From: Chondrosia reniformis
Lineage: Eukaryota; Porifera; Demospongiae; Chondrillida; Chondrillidae
NCBI GenBank assembly: GCA_947172415.1
Contig: OX359198.1
Coordinates: 6,169,401 to 6,233,400, forward strand
DNA length: 64,000 bases
Direction of reading: 5' to 3'
Below are positions 14,701 through 29,700 of this stretch, one piece after another. The translations under genes and the position numbers were made by a program. The notes beneath the pieces are model-generated. The model saw nothing but the letters and a program-made list of their open reading frames with translations. It did not search any database and was not told the DNA's origin. The first letter of the stretch is position 1; every line of letters starts with the position of its first letter.

Positions 14701-17700
14701 TTGGTGAATTCAAATGCAAATGAATTCAGAGAAGGAGAAACTGCATCTCTGATAATTGAAGATGCCCCAACTGTCTGATCTTCAGTGATGGTATTTCCTC
14801 TGATGTCACTCACAATTCCATGACTTAGTGTTAAGAAAGAGGTGGATTCTTCGACTCCAACACTAGCAAGTGCTTTGATTGCATTCAAATCATTCTCAGA
14901 AACAAACACTTCGATAGTCTGGTCAGTGATGGAAAAGTTACCTTCTTGAAGTCTGTAGCCATTAATGTTTTCTGGGGTACCATGCAGGTTGATGTAGGAA
15001 ATATTGAACAAATCTGCAACAATAGATTCAGAGAATGTCAGCAATAGGTTTCCAATGTTCAAGTCGATGGAGAAGGATTGGAGTTGAGGTGGAAGATTGT
15101 CACTTATGAGAACATCAATTAAGATGTCTTCAGTGCTATTGAAAGGGTTTCCAAGAATATCTTCTATCAGATTTCCTGAGATTGTGAGGGAAATTGATTC
15201 AAGGTTACTGTCACTATTCAATGCATTAAGATCATCAGTGGAGACGAAGATGAAGAATTCTCTACCACTTGTAGAATTAGTAGTAGCATCAGCAAGGTTT
15301 GCAAGAACCAATTCACTATCTGCATTCTTAATGTAGATGGAGCTCAAGTTAAGAGTGTCAGCTTGAGAATACTCATTGAAAGTGAGCTTAAGCAATCCGG
15401 AATTCAGATCAAAGGAAGAAGATTCAATCACTGGTCCTAGAGTATCAGCTATTACTTCATCAACAGGACGAGAAGAGGGTGTTGATACAAGTTGCAAGCC
15501 AACAAAGTCAGTGACTTCGTTACCCTGGAAATTGACATATGTATCATTGATGGAAGTACCGATGGAAGTATTTAGCTTAATGAAATTCAAAATAAGATCT
15601 GATGGTACAATCTGGACCAAGCTACTGCCTTCAGGAGCAACTACAGTTGCTGTTGAGAGGTTAATATCAAGTCCATCTCCATTATGAAGCTCAACAAGGG
15701 ACAAGAAGCCTGTAGAGTTAACAGGCTCAGTGAAGTCAAACACCAAGGCTCCATCAACAAGATCTAGTGAAATGGAATTGAGGAGAGGTGGAATCATATC
15801 AGCATCCAAGGAGGCTGCCTGTCTTGCCTGAGATGGAGGTACAGGCACGATAGAGTTACCAGCAGTATCAGCAATAGCTCCTTCAGCCAAGGACAGGAAT
15901 GTGTTAGTAAGATCTTCTGCCACTCCAACTGTCATCTTCAATCCGTTCAAATCATTGTCTGAGAGTGTTACTATGACCATGTAAGTCTGTGGTGGTGAGA
16001 CTAAGGCTGCTTCTCCACCAGTCAGAGTATATGACTGTCCAGATGTATCATTAGACATGCTCTGCAATGTAAAGCCAGATGGAGTGAAGGTTGCTGGATC
16101 TATAATTTCATCTGTATATAGGGTAAGAGTGGCATTATTAATGTCCAAAGTATAGTTGAGAAGAGTGGGAGCAATCTGATCTTGAATAAACGTAGTAGCT
16201 TGGAATCGGTTGACTGAAACAACACCAAGATTTGCATAATCTCTAACAAAGCCAGTTGTTGTTGATACAAAGGTGTCATCTAAAGATGTTGCAATGTCTG
16301 GATTCAGCCTTAGCTGGTCTACATCACTAGGGATAAGTAGAATAGCCATCACAAATCCATCTGGTGTTAGAACTGTCCCACCCTGCAATGGATATTCTGC
16401 ACCATTTAATCCTTCTAGTGTCACATCTGTTGATATAAAGGTGCTGGCAAGCATAACATCATCAAATGTAAGACTCAATTGGGTTGTATTCATGTCCAAT
16501 GTAAATCCAGTGATGGTTGAGGGTGAGGTGTCAAGAGTAACACTGCAGAAAAAGCAGAGAAGTAATGATAAAACAAATTAGTAATTAAAAGCTTTGAGAA
16601 TAAAGTTAGTACATGTATTCACACAGAAATATACAGTACTTAAAATTTCTCTATAAATTACGTATATACATATATTACTAACCTGCTTGCTTGGATGCCT
16701 TGGTTGGTTATAACCACTAGTGGATTATTGCTAAAATCAGCAACTGCTGCATTCTTCAACACAAGGAATGTATCTCCAGTACTGGTTGCTAGCATGTCAT
16801 TATCTCTCAAAATAACAACATCTTCAGCAGCTAAGTAGACTCTCAAAGTATTGAAAAGATTATCAGATGGACTCAATTCAGCATTTCCACCAGTCAAATT
16901 GTAGCTAAACAATAAACAATACATAAATCATAGCTGACTCAAGTCAAATATACAAAACCTGAAATCTAATTATACAAACATACTGTATGTACATATGTAT
17001 GCTTGCTATTGAATGTGCATAATAAATAAAACATTATCTGATCTTTTGAGCCGCTAAAGACATTGTTTTAGTTAATCCTTTATCAAAAAGTTTCAATCTT
17101 AGGGGTTTTTAGTGAATTAATAACCAACAAAAGACTAAACCAAAATAGTGTGTTTAGATGCTCAAAAGAACCAAAAAAATGAATCCTTTTGTAAACTCAC
17201 CTGATTGATCCTACACCAGAGCTTGATGATTGGAGTGTAAAGAGTGCAGCAGTGTAACTGAATGGATCCACAGGTTCTGTAAACAGAATCTCTAGGAATC
17301 CACCATCAAAATCCAAGCTAATGAATCTGTTCAATTCTGGGCTGGTAACGTCAATTGCAACATAGTCAGCTTGCAAAGGATTTAATCCATCCTGACGTGG
17401 TACTGCATTCAGTGAACTGGTATCAACAGCCATAGTATCAGGATAAATCAGGAAGGTGTTATTCACAGATTTAGCTATGCCTGCCATCGCCTTTAGTGAA
17501 TTTACATCAATCATGTCTAAGGTAATGTTGAGAGATGATTGAGGTGATGTCAGGGGTGGGTAATCAGTAGTCAAACGATAGCTTTTAGTTGCATTCAGAG
17601 CATCTTGAAAGACGAGGACATTTGATCTGAATTGGTTTACCACCTCATCAAAGAACACCACAAGTGTGTTCATGTCGAGGTCCAGTCTGAATGATGTAAT

Positions 17701-20700
17701 ACTAGGCCCAACAGTGTCGTCAATAAATACAGTCACGGTAGGCACTAATGTACCTTCTGCAAAGTTACCTCCATAGTCAGTGATGAAGCTGTTAGTTATT
17801 CTGACTCCACAGAAGAAGGCACCTGTACAAAGGATGCCATCAGCCTTGATGCTGTTGAGGTCATAATTGGTCAGTTCAAGTTCCAGGATTGGAGCATTAT
17901 CTGACAAGACCCTTCCACCTGTTAATGGTACTGCACGTCCTCCAATAATCAATGTCAGTTCACTGAAACTTACTGATGGAACATACATGGTTTCAGAGAA
18001 TCTAAGTTGTAAGATTCCAGTATTTCTGTCAAAACTGACAAATTCTTCTAGAGTTGGAGCACTGAAATCAGTTCTGATGGAACTAGCCATTAAGGCATTT
18101 TCTGATGTTCTTTCAGGAGATGACTGCCTCAGTCGATCAAAGACCAGGCCTTCAGTGTGAGCAACGTAGCATTCATTTGTAGAATTACATAACTCTGCTC
18201 CCTTGACAGCATTAAGATCATTACTTGTTAGTGTTACCATGACAACTGTTCCATCACTTAGGGAAGATGGCATGGTTGCAGTTGTGAGAGAAACTGTTGC
18301 ACTCAAAGAGGATGCATTTTTCAGAATTCTCACTGTAGTCAGGTCAAAGGTAGAGATATTGACAGTTTCATCAAACTGAAGGGTTAAGTTGCCAGTGTTC
18401 ATGTCTAGGAAGAAGCCAAGAATCATTGGACCGAGTGTGTCCCTGACAACAAGAGTAGCAGGCTGTCCTGCAGTGTTGGGTATAGCATTAATGGGATGGC
18501 CAGAAGTGTCTTGAACAGTCAAGCTGGTCAAAGTGATGTGGGTGTCCAATGGTGAAGTAGCCATCAATCCAGCTACAGAGAGATCCTTCAGCATGTTGGC
18601 ATCTGTTGGTAGCAAAGACACAACAACAGTACTAGTGTCTTGAAGGGTGTAGTAACCTCCCTGAAGCTCCAAATACATGACGGAACTCATTCTGTCTCTA
18701 TTTTGTTGCAGAGTAACCTGAGTGAGATCTAGTGTGGATATACTGATAGTTTCAGAGAAACTAAGTGTCAGTTCACTTCTAATGAGATTTAGAGTGAATC
18801 CCATGAGGTATGGTGAGGTTAAATCTGGGACAACCTCATTAGCCTGGATGGCAATGGATGGTGCTACTAAAACGATGCTATTTCCTGCTGGGTCTGAAGC
18901 AAAGTCTTCTGTAATACTGATATAAGTGTTGTTAATGTTGGTTGCCAAGTTGGCTATACCCTTAGTAGCTGCAGCATCAGTGCCTATAAGATGGACTTCT
19001 ATCACTCTTCCACTAGGATTAAGAACTGAACTGCTATCAGTTAAGCTATATTCTACAGCCATCATGGATCTATTACTTAATAGAGTTGCTTCAGGAAAGT
19101 TGAAGGATGTTCCATCTATAACTTCAGAAAAGGTGAGGAGAATGATCTCACTGCCAAGATTGAGGGAGAAGCTTAGGAGACTTGGTCGTTCTTGATCCCT
19201 AATGTACTCTGTTACCATGACGGGATCAGATGGGATGGTCACTGAATTGTTCAGTGCATCTGCTGCAGCTCCACTGGTCAGTACAAGGTAGGTTGTTTCA
19301 TTGCTTGTAGCTAAATCAAGTGCTTCATTCAGGGCGTCCAAATCTGACAAATTAAGCTCAATAGCTACAACATTATCACTTTGGCTGACAACAGTGCTAT
19401 TGAATAATTGAACTGTGGAATCACCTTGGCTGTCGGAGTTCTGAATAGATATTCCATTGGCTGAGAAACTAGTCAAAGGTTCGTCAAATGTGAGGTTGAT
19501 GTAACCAGTGTTTAGATCTAGCACAAATGTGGACACTCTTGGGGCTACTGTGTCAGGTAAGATATCTCTAACTTGAAGAAGTGTAGCAGCTGTTAATCTG
19601 ACATTTAAATCCTCAGCTAGGCCAGCAAGGACATTGAGATAGGTGTCACTCATTGAGGTCCCAAACGTGGTTAAATCTCTCAGTATGTTCGCTTGTATGT
19701 AGGACAAATCAAGGACAATCACAGATCCATCCCCACTCTCTGTGGTGGCATCTGTCAGAAGGAATGACTCAGATGGTGTTGTATCATGATTTTGTAAAGT
19801 TGCAAGACTCAGCTGAAGACTGCTAATCAAAATAGGCTTGCTAAAATCCAGAGTGACTGTTCCAAGACCCAAATCAACATTGAAAGCTTCCAGTACAGGA
19901 CTAGATAGATCATCAATAACTTCAGAGGCCTGCACGGCAAAATCACTGGATACTGGAGCCACTGGGTTACCGGCCATGTCAGTAGCAGAGGCAGATGTTA
20001 ATATGACATATGTATTCTCTGGGAATTCCGCAAATGTAAGCTGTCTAATCACAGGAACAGATAACTGAAGTTCCAGACTTGAAGATGGCATGTTGTCAGC
20101 AAGAGTGCTGCCAGTTAGGTCAACAGTAGTTGCTCGGGTGATCCTGGCATCTCTTACATCTTGTATAGCTATTTCTGATGGGTCAACCGAGAGTGGATCG
20201 ATAACTTCAGTAAAGTTAAGTTGAACTGTTCCACTATCAAGGTCTAGGATAAATGTCCTTAGTACTGGCACAGTATTATCAGGAGTGAAGGACCTGACGT
20301 TGATACCTTGGCCATTTAGAATGTCCTGTACACGATTACCTGAGACATCAGTTGCAGCATTGGAGTCTACCGTCAAGAATGTGTTGTTAGCACTGCTAGC
20401 CAGACTTCTTATACTCTTGATAGCATTCAGATCAGTATTGGTGATTTCCAGGGTGATAGTAGTGCCGTCAGATATCACTGAATCAGAGCCAGTGAGTGTA
20501 TATAGATTACCTGAAGCAGATAAAGCAGCATTTTGAAGGGTGAATCCTCCTTCGTTCAGTGAGCTAGTTCTTATGCTATCTGAGAATTCTAAACTTAGTC
20601 TACCAGAGTCTAGATCTAGATCAAAAGCATTGATTTCTGGTCTTCTGAGATCAAATGTTACATTCGCAGCCTCCAGTGCCTTACCATCTGTGATGGCAAT

Positions 20701-23700
20701 CACATCCTTACCATAACAATCATCAATTGTACTTGCAAGCATTGTCAAGAAAGTATTGTCAAGAATAGCTTCATTCAAGCGGATGTTCTCAGAGTCTGTA
20801 CCTAAATCTATAGTAAGGACATACCCAAATTGAGGGTTGATCAATGTGCTGGAGGAAGTGAGGGTGACAAATTCTCCTGGCACACGGGTAAGATTTCCCT
20901 GAAGTGTAATGCCAGTGGGGTCGAAGGTAGATGGGCTCACTACATCATCAAATGTCAATCTCAGTTGGTTTATTGTAAGATCTAAGCTGAATGATTCAAG
21001 CTCTGGTCTTATGGTGTCTGGCTGTAACATGGTCACAGGAGTGTCCAAGGCCAGAAGTTGATTACCTGCAATATCAAAAGCGGAAGAACTGGAGACTTCT
21101 AGGTTGGTGTTACCTGTTGTAGTTCCAATTTCATTACTGGATTTTAGAGCAATGATAGCTTCTTCACTCAGGTCCAGAAGGATAGAAAATTGTTCTCCAT
21201 TTGTTGTAGAAAAGATATTAGAACTGGACAATGTAGTGTTAGGAACACCAGGACTACCTGAATGAATGGTTAAGCCATTTAGGGATAATCTGTCTAGGTC
21301 CATTGGTTCTTCAAACACCAGTTCCACTGTGTTTCTATCAAGGTCCAAGTTGAACTCATCTAGAGCTGGGGATGTCATGTCGCTTATGTAGTAGCTTGCC
21401 ATTTGTGAACTGTTGGAGAATATAGACTTTAGGTAGTTAGGAGCCAGGGCAAGATCACGAGTTGTGCCAGATGTTGCTGTCAAGAAAGAGTCTGCTATTG
21501 AGTTAGCAAATGGTGCCAGCTTTAGGGTATTGACATCAAAGGCTGACAGGGTGATGTTGATAAGGCGACCGCTATCACCAGCAACCATGGTACCACCGGT
21601 AAATGGTACAGCACCACTGCTATCATTGGAGCTTCCCTGAATAGCCAATTCTGATATTTCAAAGACTTCAACTGTAACAGGTTCACTAAAGGTCAATGCT
21701 ATCACACCAATATTCATATCGAGTGTGAAGTTGGTGAGTTCAGGTCTTTGACTGTCTGTAATGAATGTCTGAGCTATCAGTCCTTCTGGTGAAGGAACCA
21801 ACCTGTTACCCTGGACATCTGTGAAGGTGATGTTTTGAAGAGAAATATAACAGCTTCCACGTGATGCACATAAAAATGGGTTGAGCTGTATAGCAGTCAT
21901 ATCTTCCTGTGACATTCGTAAGGTAACTGTTGGTCCATTTCCACTAATGAGATTGGCATCCTGTAAGGTATGGGACATCCTTGGGGAGTCATAGATGGGT
22001 AGAAGAGTAATACCCATAGGCATAAAGGACCCTGCTTGTACAGTTTCATTGAAAGTGATGGTGATGATTCCCAATGTCAAATCAAATAAATCAAAACTGA
22101 TCAAGATTGGCCTGCTTGAGTCCCTGACTAGATTATTAACTTGTCTACCAATGTTAAGTTCTTCTGCAGGTTGATTAAAAACATCGCTAATTGCTGCAGC
22201 ATCATGACTTAGGTAACAAATGGATTCCATGGTGCAGATCTGTAAAGCCTTGATTGCATTTAAGTCATCATTGGATAGAGCGATATTGACCAGGTTAAAA
22301 TTAACCACATTAATGAGGTAGCTAGTTGAGGTCAGGGTGTAGTTGGCAGTTGGATTAACTGCAGCATTTTGAAGGGTGAAGGATTCAATCCTGAAGGAGT
22401 TTCCATTAACAGGCTCACTCATGACAAGTTGGAGAGTCTGTAGATCCATGTTCAGGTTGAAGGTGGTGACTTGTGGTGATTCATCATCAGGAATAACTGC
22501 ATCAGCTGGAACAGTTACAGCTGTAACATTTTCACCATCAGAATCTCTAAACACTCCTTCTTCTACGGTCAAAAAGGTGTTATTAACATCAGTAGCAATC
22601 TCTGGTAGAGTCTGAAGGACACCCTTGTCTGCTAGGGGAATGAAGACTTCAACTATGTTGCTGTTGGGTGAAACAATAGTTGCATTTGAAAAGTTAAATC
22701 TAAATGAATCATTGGAAGGGGAATTGACCAGATAGAGCAGTGATGGCATAAAGGAGTCTACAATGACTGTTTCAGAGAATGTCAGAATAATTGGATCCCT
22801 ACCACTGAGACTTAGGGTGAATCCCATAAGCTGTGGTGCCTCTCCATCTGGAGTGAAATTGGCAGCTCTTAGAGCATCATTTGATTGGATTGGTTTCACT
22901 GCTAAACCATATGTATCCAATACTAGGCCTCTGGATAGTGAAAGATAGGTGTTATTAGTCGATGTAGCCAAGTCTAAATCTGCTTGCAAACCATTAACAT
23001 CAGTTTCATCTAAATTCACCAAAATAACAGAATCATTGACTTGCATTGCAGTCCCACCAATAAATGTATAACTGATTTCACTGGAATTGACAGTGTTTTG
23101 GATGGTGATGTGACTTCCATCAAATGTAGCTGTGAGTACTTCAGCAGAGAAAGTCATTTGCAGGAGCCTGGCCTGTAGGTTAATCCAGTATGATATCAAA
23201 CGTGGAAGTACAAGACTTCGGGCACTTGTGACTGAGGGGCTAGGACCAAATTCAAACACAGGAAGACCTTGCATATCCAGTAAGGAGCCTTCAGGTACAA
23301 CCAGATACGTGCTATCATTAGTTAATCCTAATGGAGACATCATAGCTAAGTTGTCAGTGTCTTGATCATCCAGTGGTATTCTAATAACAGAGCTATACAG
23401 TGGAAGAGGTTCTGAGTATGCCAATGTATATGAGATGGTGCCATTGACATCAGATTGCAGAGCTAGATTGGACAGAACAATGGATGTATAGTTGATAGGT
23501 TCTGTGAAGAAGAGTGAAAGAGTCAACTGTCCTTCATAAGGTCCAAATTCAAAATACTGCAGGCGAGGTCTTTCATCATCAGCAATTAGAGCTGTGGCTG
23601 CAACTACTTCATCAACAACAGGGTTGAGGAAAGCATCGACAAATGAGCCTTGCCCAAGAGAAAGATGAGTATTGTCTGTAGCAGTAGCTGTGAAAGGTGT

Positions 23701-26700
23701 GCTCTTCACGCCTTCAAGATCCTCTTCAGATAGGGTGATATTGACTAGGGTGTTGCTGTCATAGTATTCAACTGTGTCAGGGTCATTGCTGAAGATGTAA
23801 CGATAGGAGGGGATTGTGTTATCTTGGAGTGATAAGGCAGTAAAATTATCCACCAGTACTGGTTCAGAGAATGATAAAATGAGAGAGCCAGTGTTTATGT
23901 TTATAGTATAGCCAACCACTTCTGGAGGTGTCATATCAACTGTGAAATTTGATACTAGAAGTCTCTCAAATGTGCCAAGTGGATTACCAGAAACATCTTC
24001 AACAAGAGAAGAGGAACCATAGGATGATAGATAAGTGTTCTCCATTCTTTCATTCAGAATTTCTTCTAACCTATTTATGCATCTTGGTGTAGTAACAAGA
24101 TGGCACAGGGCAGCTCTGAGCATATAATCAGCAAAGGACACAAATGGGGTAGTGGCAGAGATACTTCTGGTTCCATATTCTAAAACAGGTGTTTGCAAAT
24201 CAAGGATGAAAGAGTCAGAAGAGTTTCCTACCAGAATCTGAAGGGATGATGTCACAAAGGTAGCATTACTAATTGGTTCATCAAATTCTAGGTTGATTTC
24301 ACCTCTGTTCAAGTCTAGATTATAGGACTGAAGCTGTGGTGATGTTGTGTCTGGGAGAACAATTACACTTGCTGCTTCTTCTGGTGATGTAGCAGCAAGA
24401 TAGTGCCCATTTACATCTGACACAAGTGCTTCTTCAAAGGAAATGAATGTAGACCCATTTTGACCTAGGAACTGGTGAATCTTCAGTGTCATGAAGTCTT
24501 CAGGAGTCCTATCCAGAACAACATATGAGGAGATATTGTCACTCATATTGGTAACACTAACCAGTTGTTGGAATTCAAACACATAAGCAGTTGGAGAGCT
24601 AGCATTTGATTCTGTCTGCAGTCTTAAGCTAGTTACATTCAATGTAGTCAAATTAACAACCTCATTGAAACTCAGCCTAAGTTCTCCCATGTTGAGATCC
24701 AGAGTTACTTGTGTGAGCCTTGGTGGTGTTAGGTCTTGCAGATAGTTGGTTGGTGTCAAGGCTTCCATATTGGAAACAGAGTTGATTGGAGTGGTGCCAA
24801 AATCAGAAAAGGCAATGCTATTTGCTGAAAGGAAAACATTGCTGGGTAAGGTAGCTAATTCAGTCAATCTCTTCAGACCATTCAAGTCAGCTGTATTGAG
24901 ATTAATGTTGAGTTGATAGATAGAATCATTAGTCTGTTCTGCATTACCTCCAGTCAAGGTGTAAGATACAATATCCATTGAGCTAGCATTTGGACTGTTT
25001 TGCAGGGAAATTCCCTCAGGGTTGAAGGACGACGGGTCTAATGGTTCATTTGCTAGGATACTTAAAATACCACTGTTGAGATCTAAACTGAAAGCTGTAA
25101 TATTACCAGGAGTGGTATCTGGTATCAGTGCAGCAGCTTGAACACCCAAAGCAGTTTCAAACACATCACTTCCATCTGCATTCTGAGTGACAACAGAGGT
25201 GACAGTAATAAAGGTGTTATCAATACTTGAAGCAAGTCCAATGATGTATTTCAACATATCCAGATCAGAGGGAGTGATTTCAGCCTCAATGACAAATCCA
25301 AACTCATCAATACTGTTGCTAACTCCTCCAGTGAGGACATAGTTAGATGTTGGGTTGATGTCTGCATTCTGTATAGTTACAGCCGTAGCATTGTAGACTT
25401 GTTGTCTGATTATATCACTGAAGGTAAGCATCAGGAGGCCACTGTTCATGTCAATACTGAACTCACTCAACTCTGCTGGGAGTGTATCAGTGGTATATCT
25501 AACTGGTTGCCTAGCAGCATTGGTGGGTATTCCATTATCTAGAAGGTTTCCAGCTGTGTCTCTGAAGGCTTCTCTTTCAAAAGCCAGGTAGGTTGTACTT
25601 CTTGATATAGCTAAGCTATCATTATCCTTGATGGCAATCAGGTCAGTGTATGAAAGATACAACTGTAGTGTGTTTGGGTCGGTAATGTCAACTGTGGTCT
25701 TTTGTGTTGGGTCTGATTCTCTGAGGGTGTAACTGACTGCTGTACCAGCTGCATTTGATTGCAGTGTAATGAGACTGTAATCTATTCTACTAGCATCAAT
25801 TGGTTCAGTGAAAGAGAGAGATAGTATACCAGTTTCTAAATTGAAATCAGAGAAGGTAACAAAAGATGGAGGTGTCACATCAGGTTCAAACCTGCTAACA
25901 GGTAGAGGGTTTTCCCCATCAATTCTCTGGGTTGCTATGTTACCAAAGACATCTGTAACTACTGCCATTGTGTTAACAAGATAGGTGCTCTCACTAGAAG
26001 TAGCCAGCAGAGGATCTGCTTTAATTAAACCATTGTCAATTGCCACTAACCCAATCCTCATTCCAGTATCATTTGAAGACAGTATGCTTCCTCCTGTTAG
26101 GGTGTAGGTAGTATTGGCAAGGAAGGAATCTTGAAGGGTAATCTCCTGGACTCTGAAAACATTGATGTTAATAAGTTCATCAAAATCAACTTCAATAACT
26201 TCTGCTTCAAGATCAAGGTTGAAGGATGATATCAGTGGTCCAGTAGTATCTCTAACAAACATTCTAGGATAGTGAGTGCTATCTGGCTCAAGTGTGTTGT
26301 TTACAGGTTGGACTCTGTTACCAAAAGTGTCTTCAAGGAAGGCACTTGAGAATCTGACGTAACAGTCAAATGCTCTAGTACAGAGTAGAGTATCTGATTT
26401 GATGGCATTCAAGTCATTTCTGTCCAACTCTATAATAAGGATGTCACTTGTGGTACTCACAACCATACTACTTTGAAGTGTGTATTCAGAATAATCTCCA
26501 CTTATCCTCATATTCTGACTCTGGAATTTAAGGGTTGTCAACTGCACAGATGAAACATTTATGATCTCAGAGAAGGATAGCTCAAGGATACCACTATTAA
26601 TATCCATGATGAGAAATTGTGCTAGAGAAGGTCTAACTGCATCAATAGTAAAAGAGGAGGCATTGATGGGACCGCCTGCCACAGAGGGGTTGCCTGCAAT

Positions 26701-29700
26701 GTCATTCACTAGACCCTGTTCAATCATTACAAAACAATCTTCAAGGCTTCTACAAAATGATTGTAGATACAAACGATTGATATCTTCTGGGGAAAGAGTG
26801 ATCAATAGTCTAGTATCAACACTGGTAGCTCCCTCGTGTCCAGAAATGGTGAATATTGTCCCATTTCCAAAGATATTACTGTGGAGTGTTAGAAGGGACA
26901 CATTTACTGTAGCAGCATCAACCACTTCATCAAACACCAGTGAAATCATGGAGGTATTCAGATCAACTTCAAATCTAACAAGGGATGGGAGGCTAATGTC
27001 TGGAATAAACTCATCAACTTGTACAGCCTCATTCACAGGGATTTCTTCACCTCTATTTCCAATAAGGTCAGCCACAGTAAATCCACTATATGTCAGATAG
27101 GTATTATTTTCATTAGTGGCTAGGAAAGCCATTGAGTTCAATTCATTCAAGTCATTACCGCTGATGTCAATTACAATATCAGAGTAGTTTTCAAGCCTGT
27201 AAGTTGTTGAGGTAATAAAGACGTACTCTACATGACTTGCATCAGAAGGAGAGTTACGAAGTATGATTTCTGTGGTATTTAGAGTGGAAATGTCAACATT
27301 TTCATCAAAGTGTAGAATGAGTTCACCGGCATTCATATCTAAATCAAATCCAATCAAATCAGGCCCTCTTTCATCAGGTACTACAATATCAATTTGTCTT
27401 GGAAGGGTGATAGCCAAGAGTGGTAATCCTCCAAAGTCAGTAAAGCTTGAGTCTGAGATGGTGATGAATGAATTATTGACACTTGTCCCAAAATTCATTG
27501 CTTCTCTAAGTGGTCTTAAGTCTACATAAATAATTATGTATACAATTCTGCCGCTTCTGTATATGAGCATGCTTTCATTGGTGAGTCTGAATTCTGGAGT
27601 AAGGGATGAGGTGTTGTGTAAAGCTATGCTAGTAACTAAAGGTTGAGCATCAAGGTTGATGGCTTCACTGAATGCTAGGATTAGTTGACCAGAGCTCATA
27701 TTCAAAGTCACACTTTCTAACTCGGGGTTAACAGTGTCTGATATTATTTCTGTTGCTGGGACGGCTGCATGAAATCCAACAATGTCATTGCCAAAGGTAT
27801 CCTGGAGAGCCCGGTCACCAATAGACACAAAGGTATCATTGACAGAGTTGCCCAAATAGGAATTCAATCTAACTTGTTCAAATAGTCCAGCATTTAATGT
27901 GATATTCAGTTCATTCAAGTTGACGGAGGTTAGCAAGTTCTCATCTAACAGTAGCAACTCTGTAGAGTCAGCAGAACTGTTTTGAAGTTGGATCAACGTA
28001 AGATTCAGTGTGGTTGAATTGATGACTTCATTGAAGGCCAATTGAATGGTGGCAGTTGAAAGATCCAGTGTGAAACTGACCAGGAGTGGTCCAGTGTCAT
28101 CTGGTATGAATTGACCAATGAGATCGGCTGATAGAGATGGTAGGTTTTGGTAATCTGTAACAAAGCCATCAGCTGTCTGTAGAGTGATGTTTGGATCAGT
28201 AGAATCGACCACTTCCTGCAAGTTGTACAAGAACGGAGGTTGTATTGCAAACTCTGCAATAGTTCCATCAACGGAATTCAGAGGTGAAAGATCAAAGGTC
28301 ATCATTGGTAACCCTAAGAGGGTTGCCACGGAAGCATTGACACTAACAGATCTCACAACTTCACTGAATGTGATGACTAAAGATGATGTGTCCAAATTGA
28401 GGGTAAAGTTCAAAAGTTGTGGGGAGGTGGTATCTCTTGTAACACTAGCAGCTTGAGTAGCATTACTAGTGAAGACCTCAACTACAGCATTTCCAAATGT
28501 ATCTGTAATAAGGAGGGATGTAAAGGCCAGGAATGTGTTGGAGACATCAGTTGCTAAGGAAGACTCCAATTTCAGATAGTTCTGATCTTCTGCAGATAGA
28601 GCAATGATAACTGTTCTATTTCTATCCAAAGATGGTGATCCACCTGTCAATTCTCTTACAGCAACAATGTCTAGCTGTGACTGATTTCTGCCTCCTTGAA
28701 TTACGGTGGTGGAGATATTTACACTTTCTGGTAAAACAACTTCATCGAAAGTGAGAAGTAATACTCCTAGATTTAGATCCAGAATGAAGTCAATTAGCTG
28801 AGGAGAGGTAGTATCACGTGTAAGGACTCGTGCCATTAAGCTTCCATTGAGTGTAACAGAACCTCCTGCTACATCTACAAAGGCAGCTGGTCCAAGGGTG
28901 ATATAAGTGTTAGCTTCAGATGTAGCAATGTTTTCATTCATCAGTAAGGCATCCAAGGTAGAATCAGCAAGGTCTAACACAACCTGGAGTCCACTAAGTA
29001 GACTTCTTGCATCATCTACATCAACTGTAACACTGAAGAGATCAGTGCCATCATGAAAGGTAATCTGGGAGGAGTTCAAGCTTCCACTATCCACAGGGTT
29101 ATTGAATGTAAGGGCCAACTCTCCAGTGTTCATATCTAGCTCAAATGATATCAGTTCTGATCCATTGCTACCACTGATGAAATCAAAAGCTTGAAGTGCA
29201 TTTCCATCAGCTATTGGCCTGACACTGATTCCATCCCAACTCTGAATGGTTGTTGACTGTAAAGACAAGAAAGTGTTGGCAAGGGTAGATGCAACACCTG
29301 GAGTGTCTGTTAGATTCTGTCTGTCCGAGAGGGACAAATCAATAACAATCTCATAACCATCACTGCTTGCAGTTGTACTGGAGGTTGTCAAGGAAACAAA
29401 AAATGTACCCATCGGTGCATCCTGAAGGGTGATGCCAGTTGTATCAAGAGTTGACTGCAGAGCAATGTCATCAAATGTTAGTCTCAGCTCTCCAAGGAAG
29501 AGATCCAGGACAAAGGATTCCAAGATCATTCTAGATGTGTCAGGGATGAGGTCACCAGATATAGTCGCAGGAGTAAGGGCAATACCAGCCTGGTCACTGA
29601 TAGCATTAGCTAAGATGTCAAGGTAGGTATTGTCGGCAGTGGTACCAATAGTGCCATTCAATTTGAGATAGGCTATATCTGTAGAGGATATCCTAACATA

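Larger units (their letters stand above)
11515..20691 (-). repeat. 23-domain block 6 (D116 to D139 signatures), 8,391 nt coding
   Basis: Ends at ITNSKALQA (11512). It carries introns 3, 4 and 5 (786 bp together), more than any other block. Cysteine loops: D123 CNSTNEC (18169-18189), D124 CTGAFFC (17809-17829), D135 CDSMLDC (13374-13394), D136 CTWRGNC (13014-13034). It is the shortest block, about 130 nt below the rest, through small losses spread over several domains and not through loss of a whole domain. Confidence 0.9.

Noticed and set aside
12060..16499. Separate gene of 1,479 codons starting at 16499
   Set aside because: The apparent start is a TTG Leu codon inside a repeat, the frame is open upstream to a good acceptor at 16542, and the apparent stop at 12060 lies just past a consensus donor.
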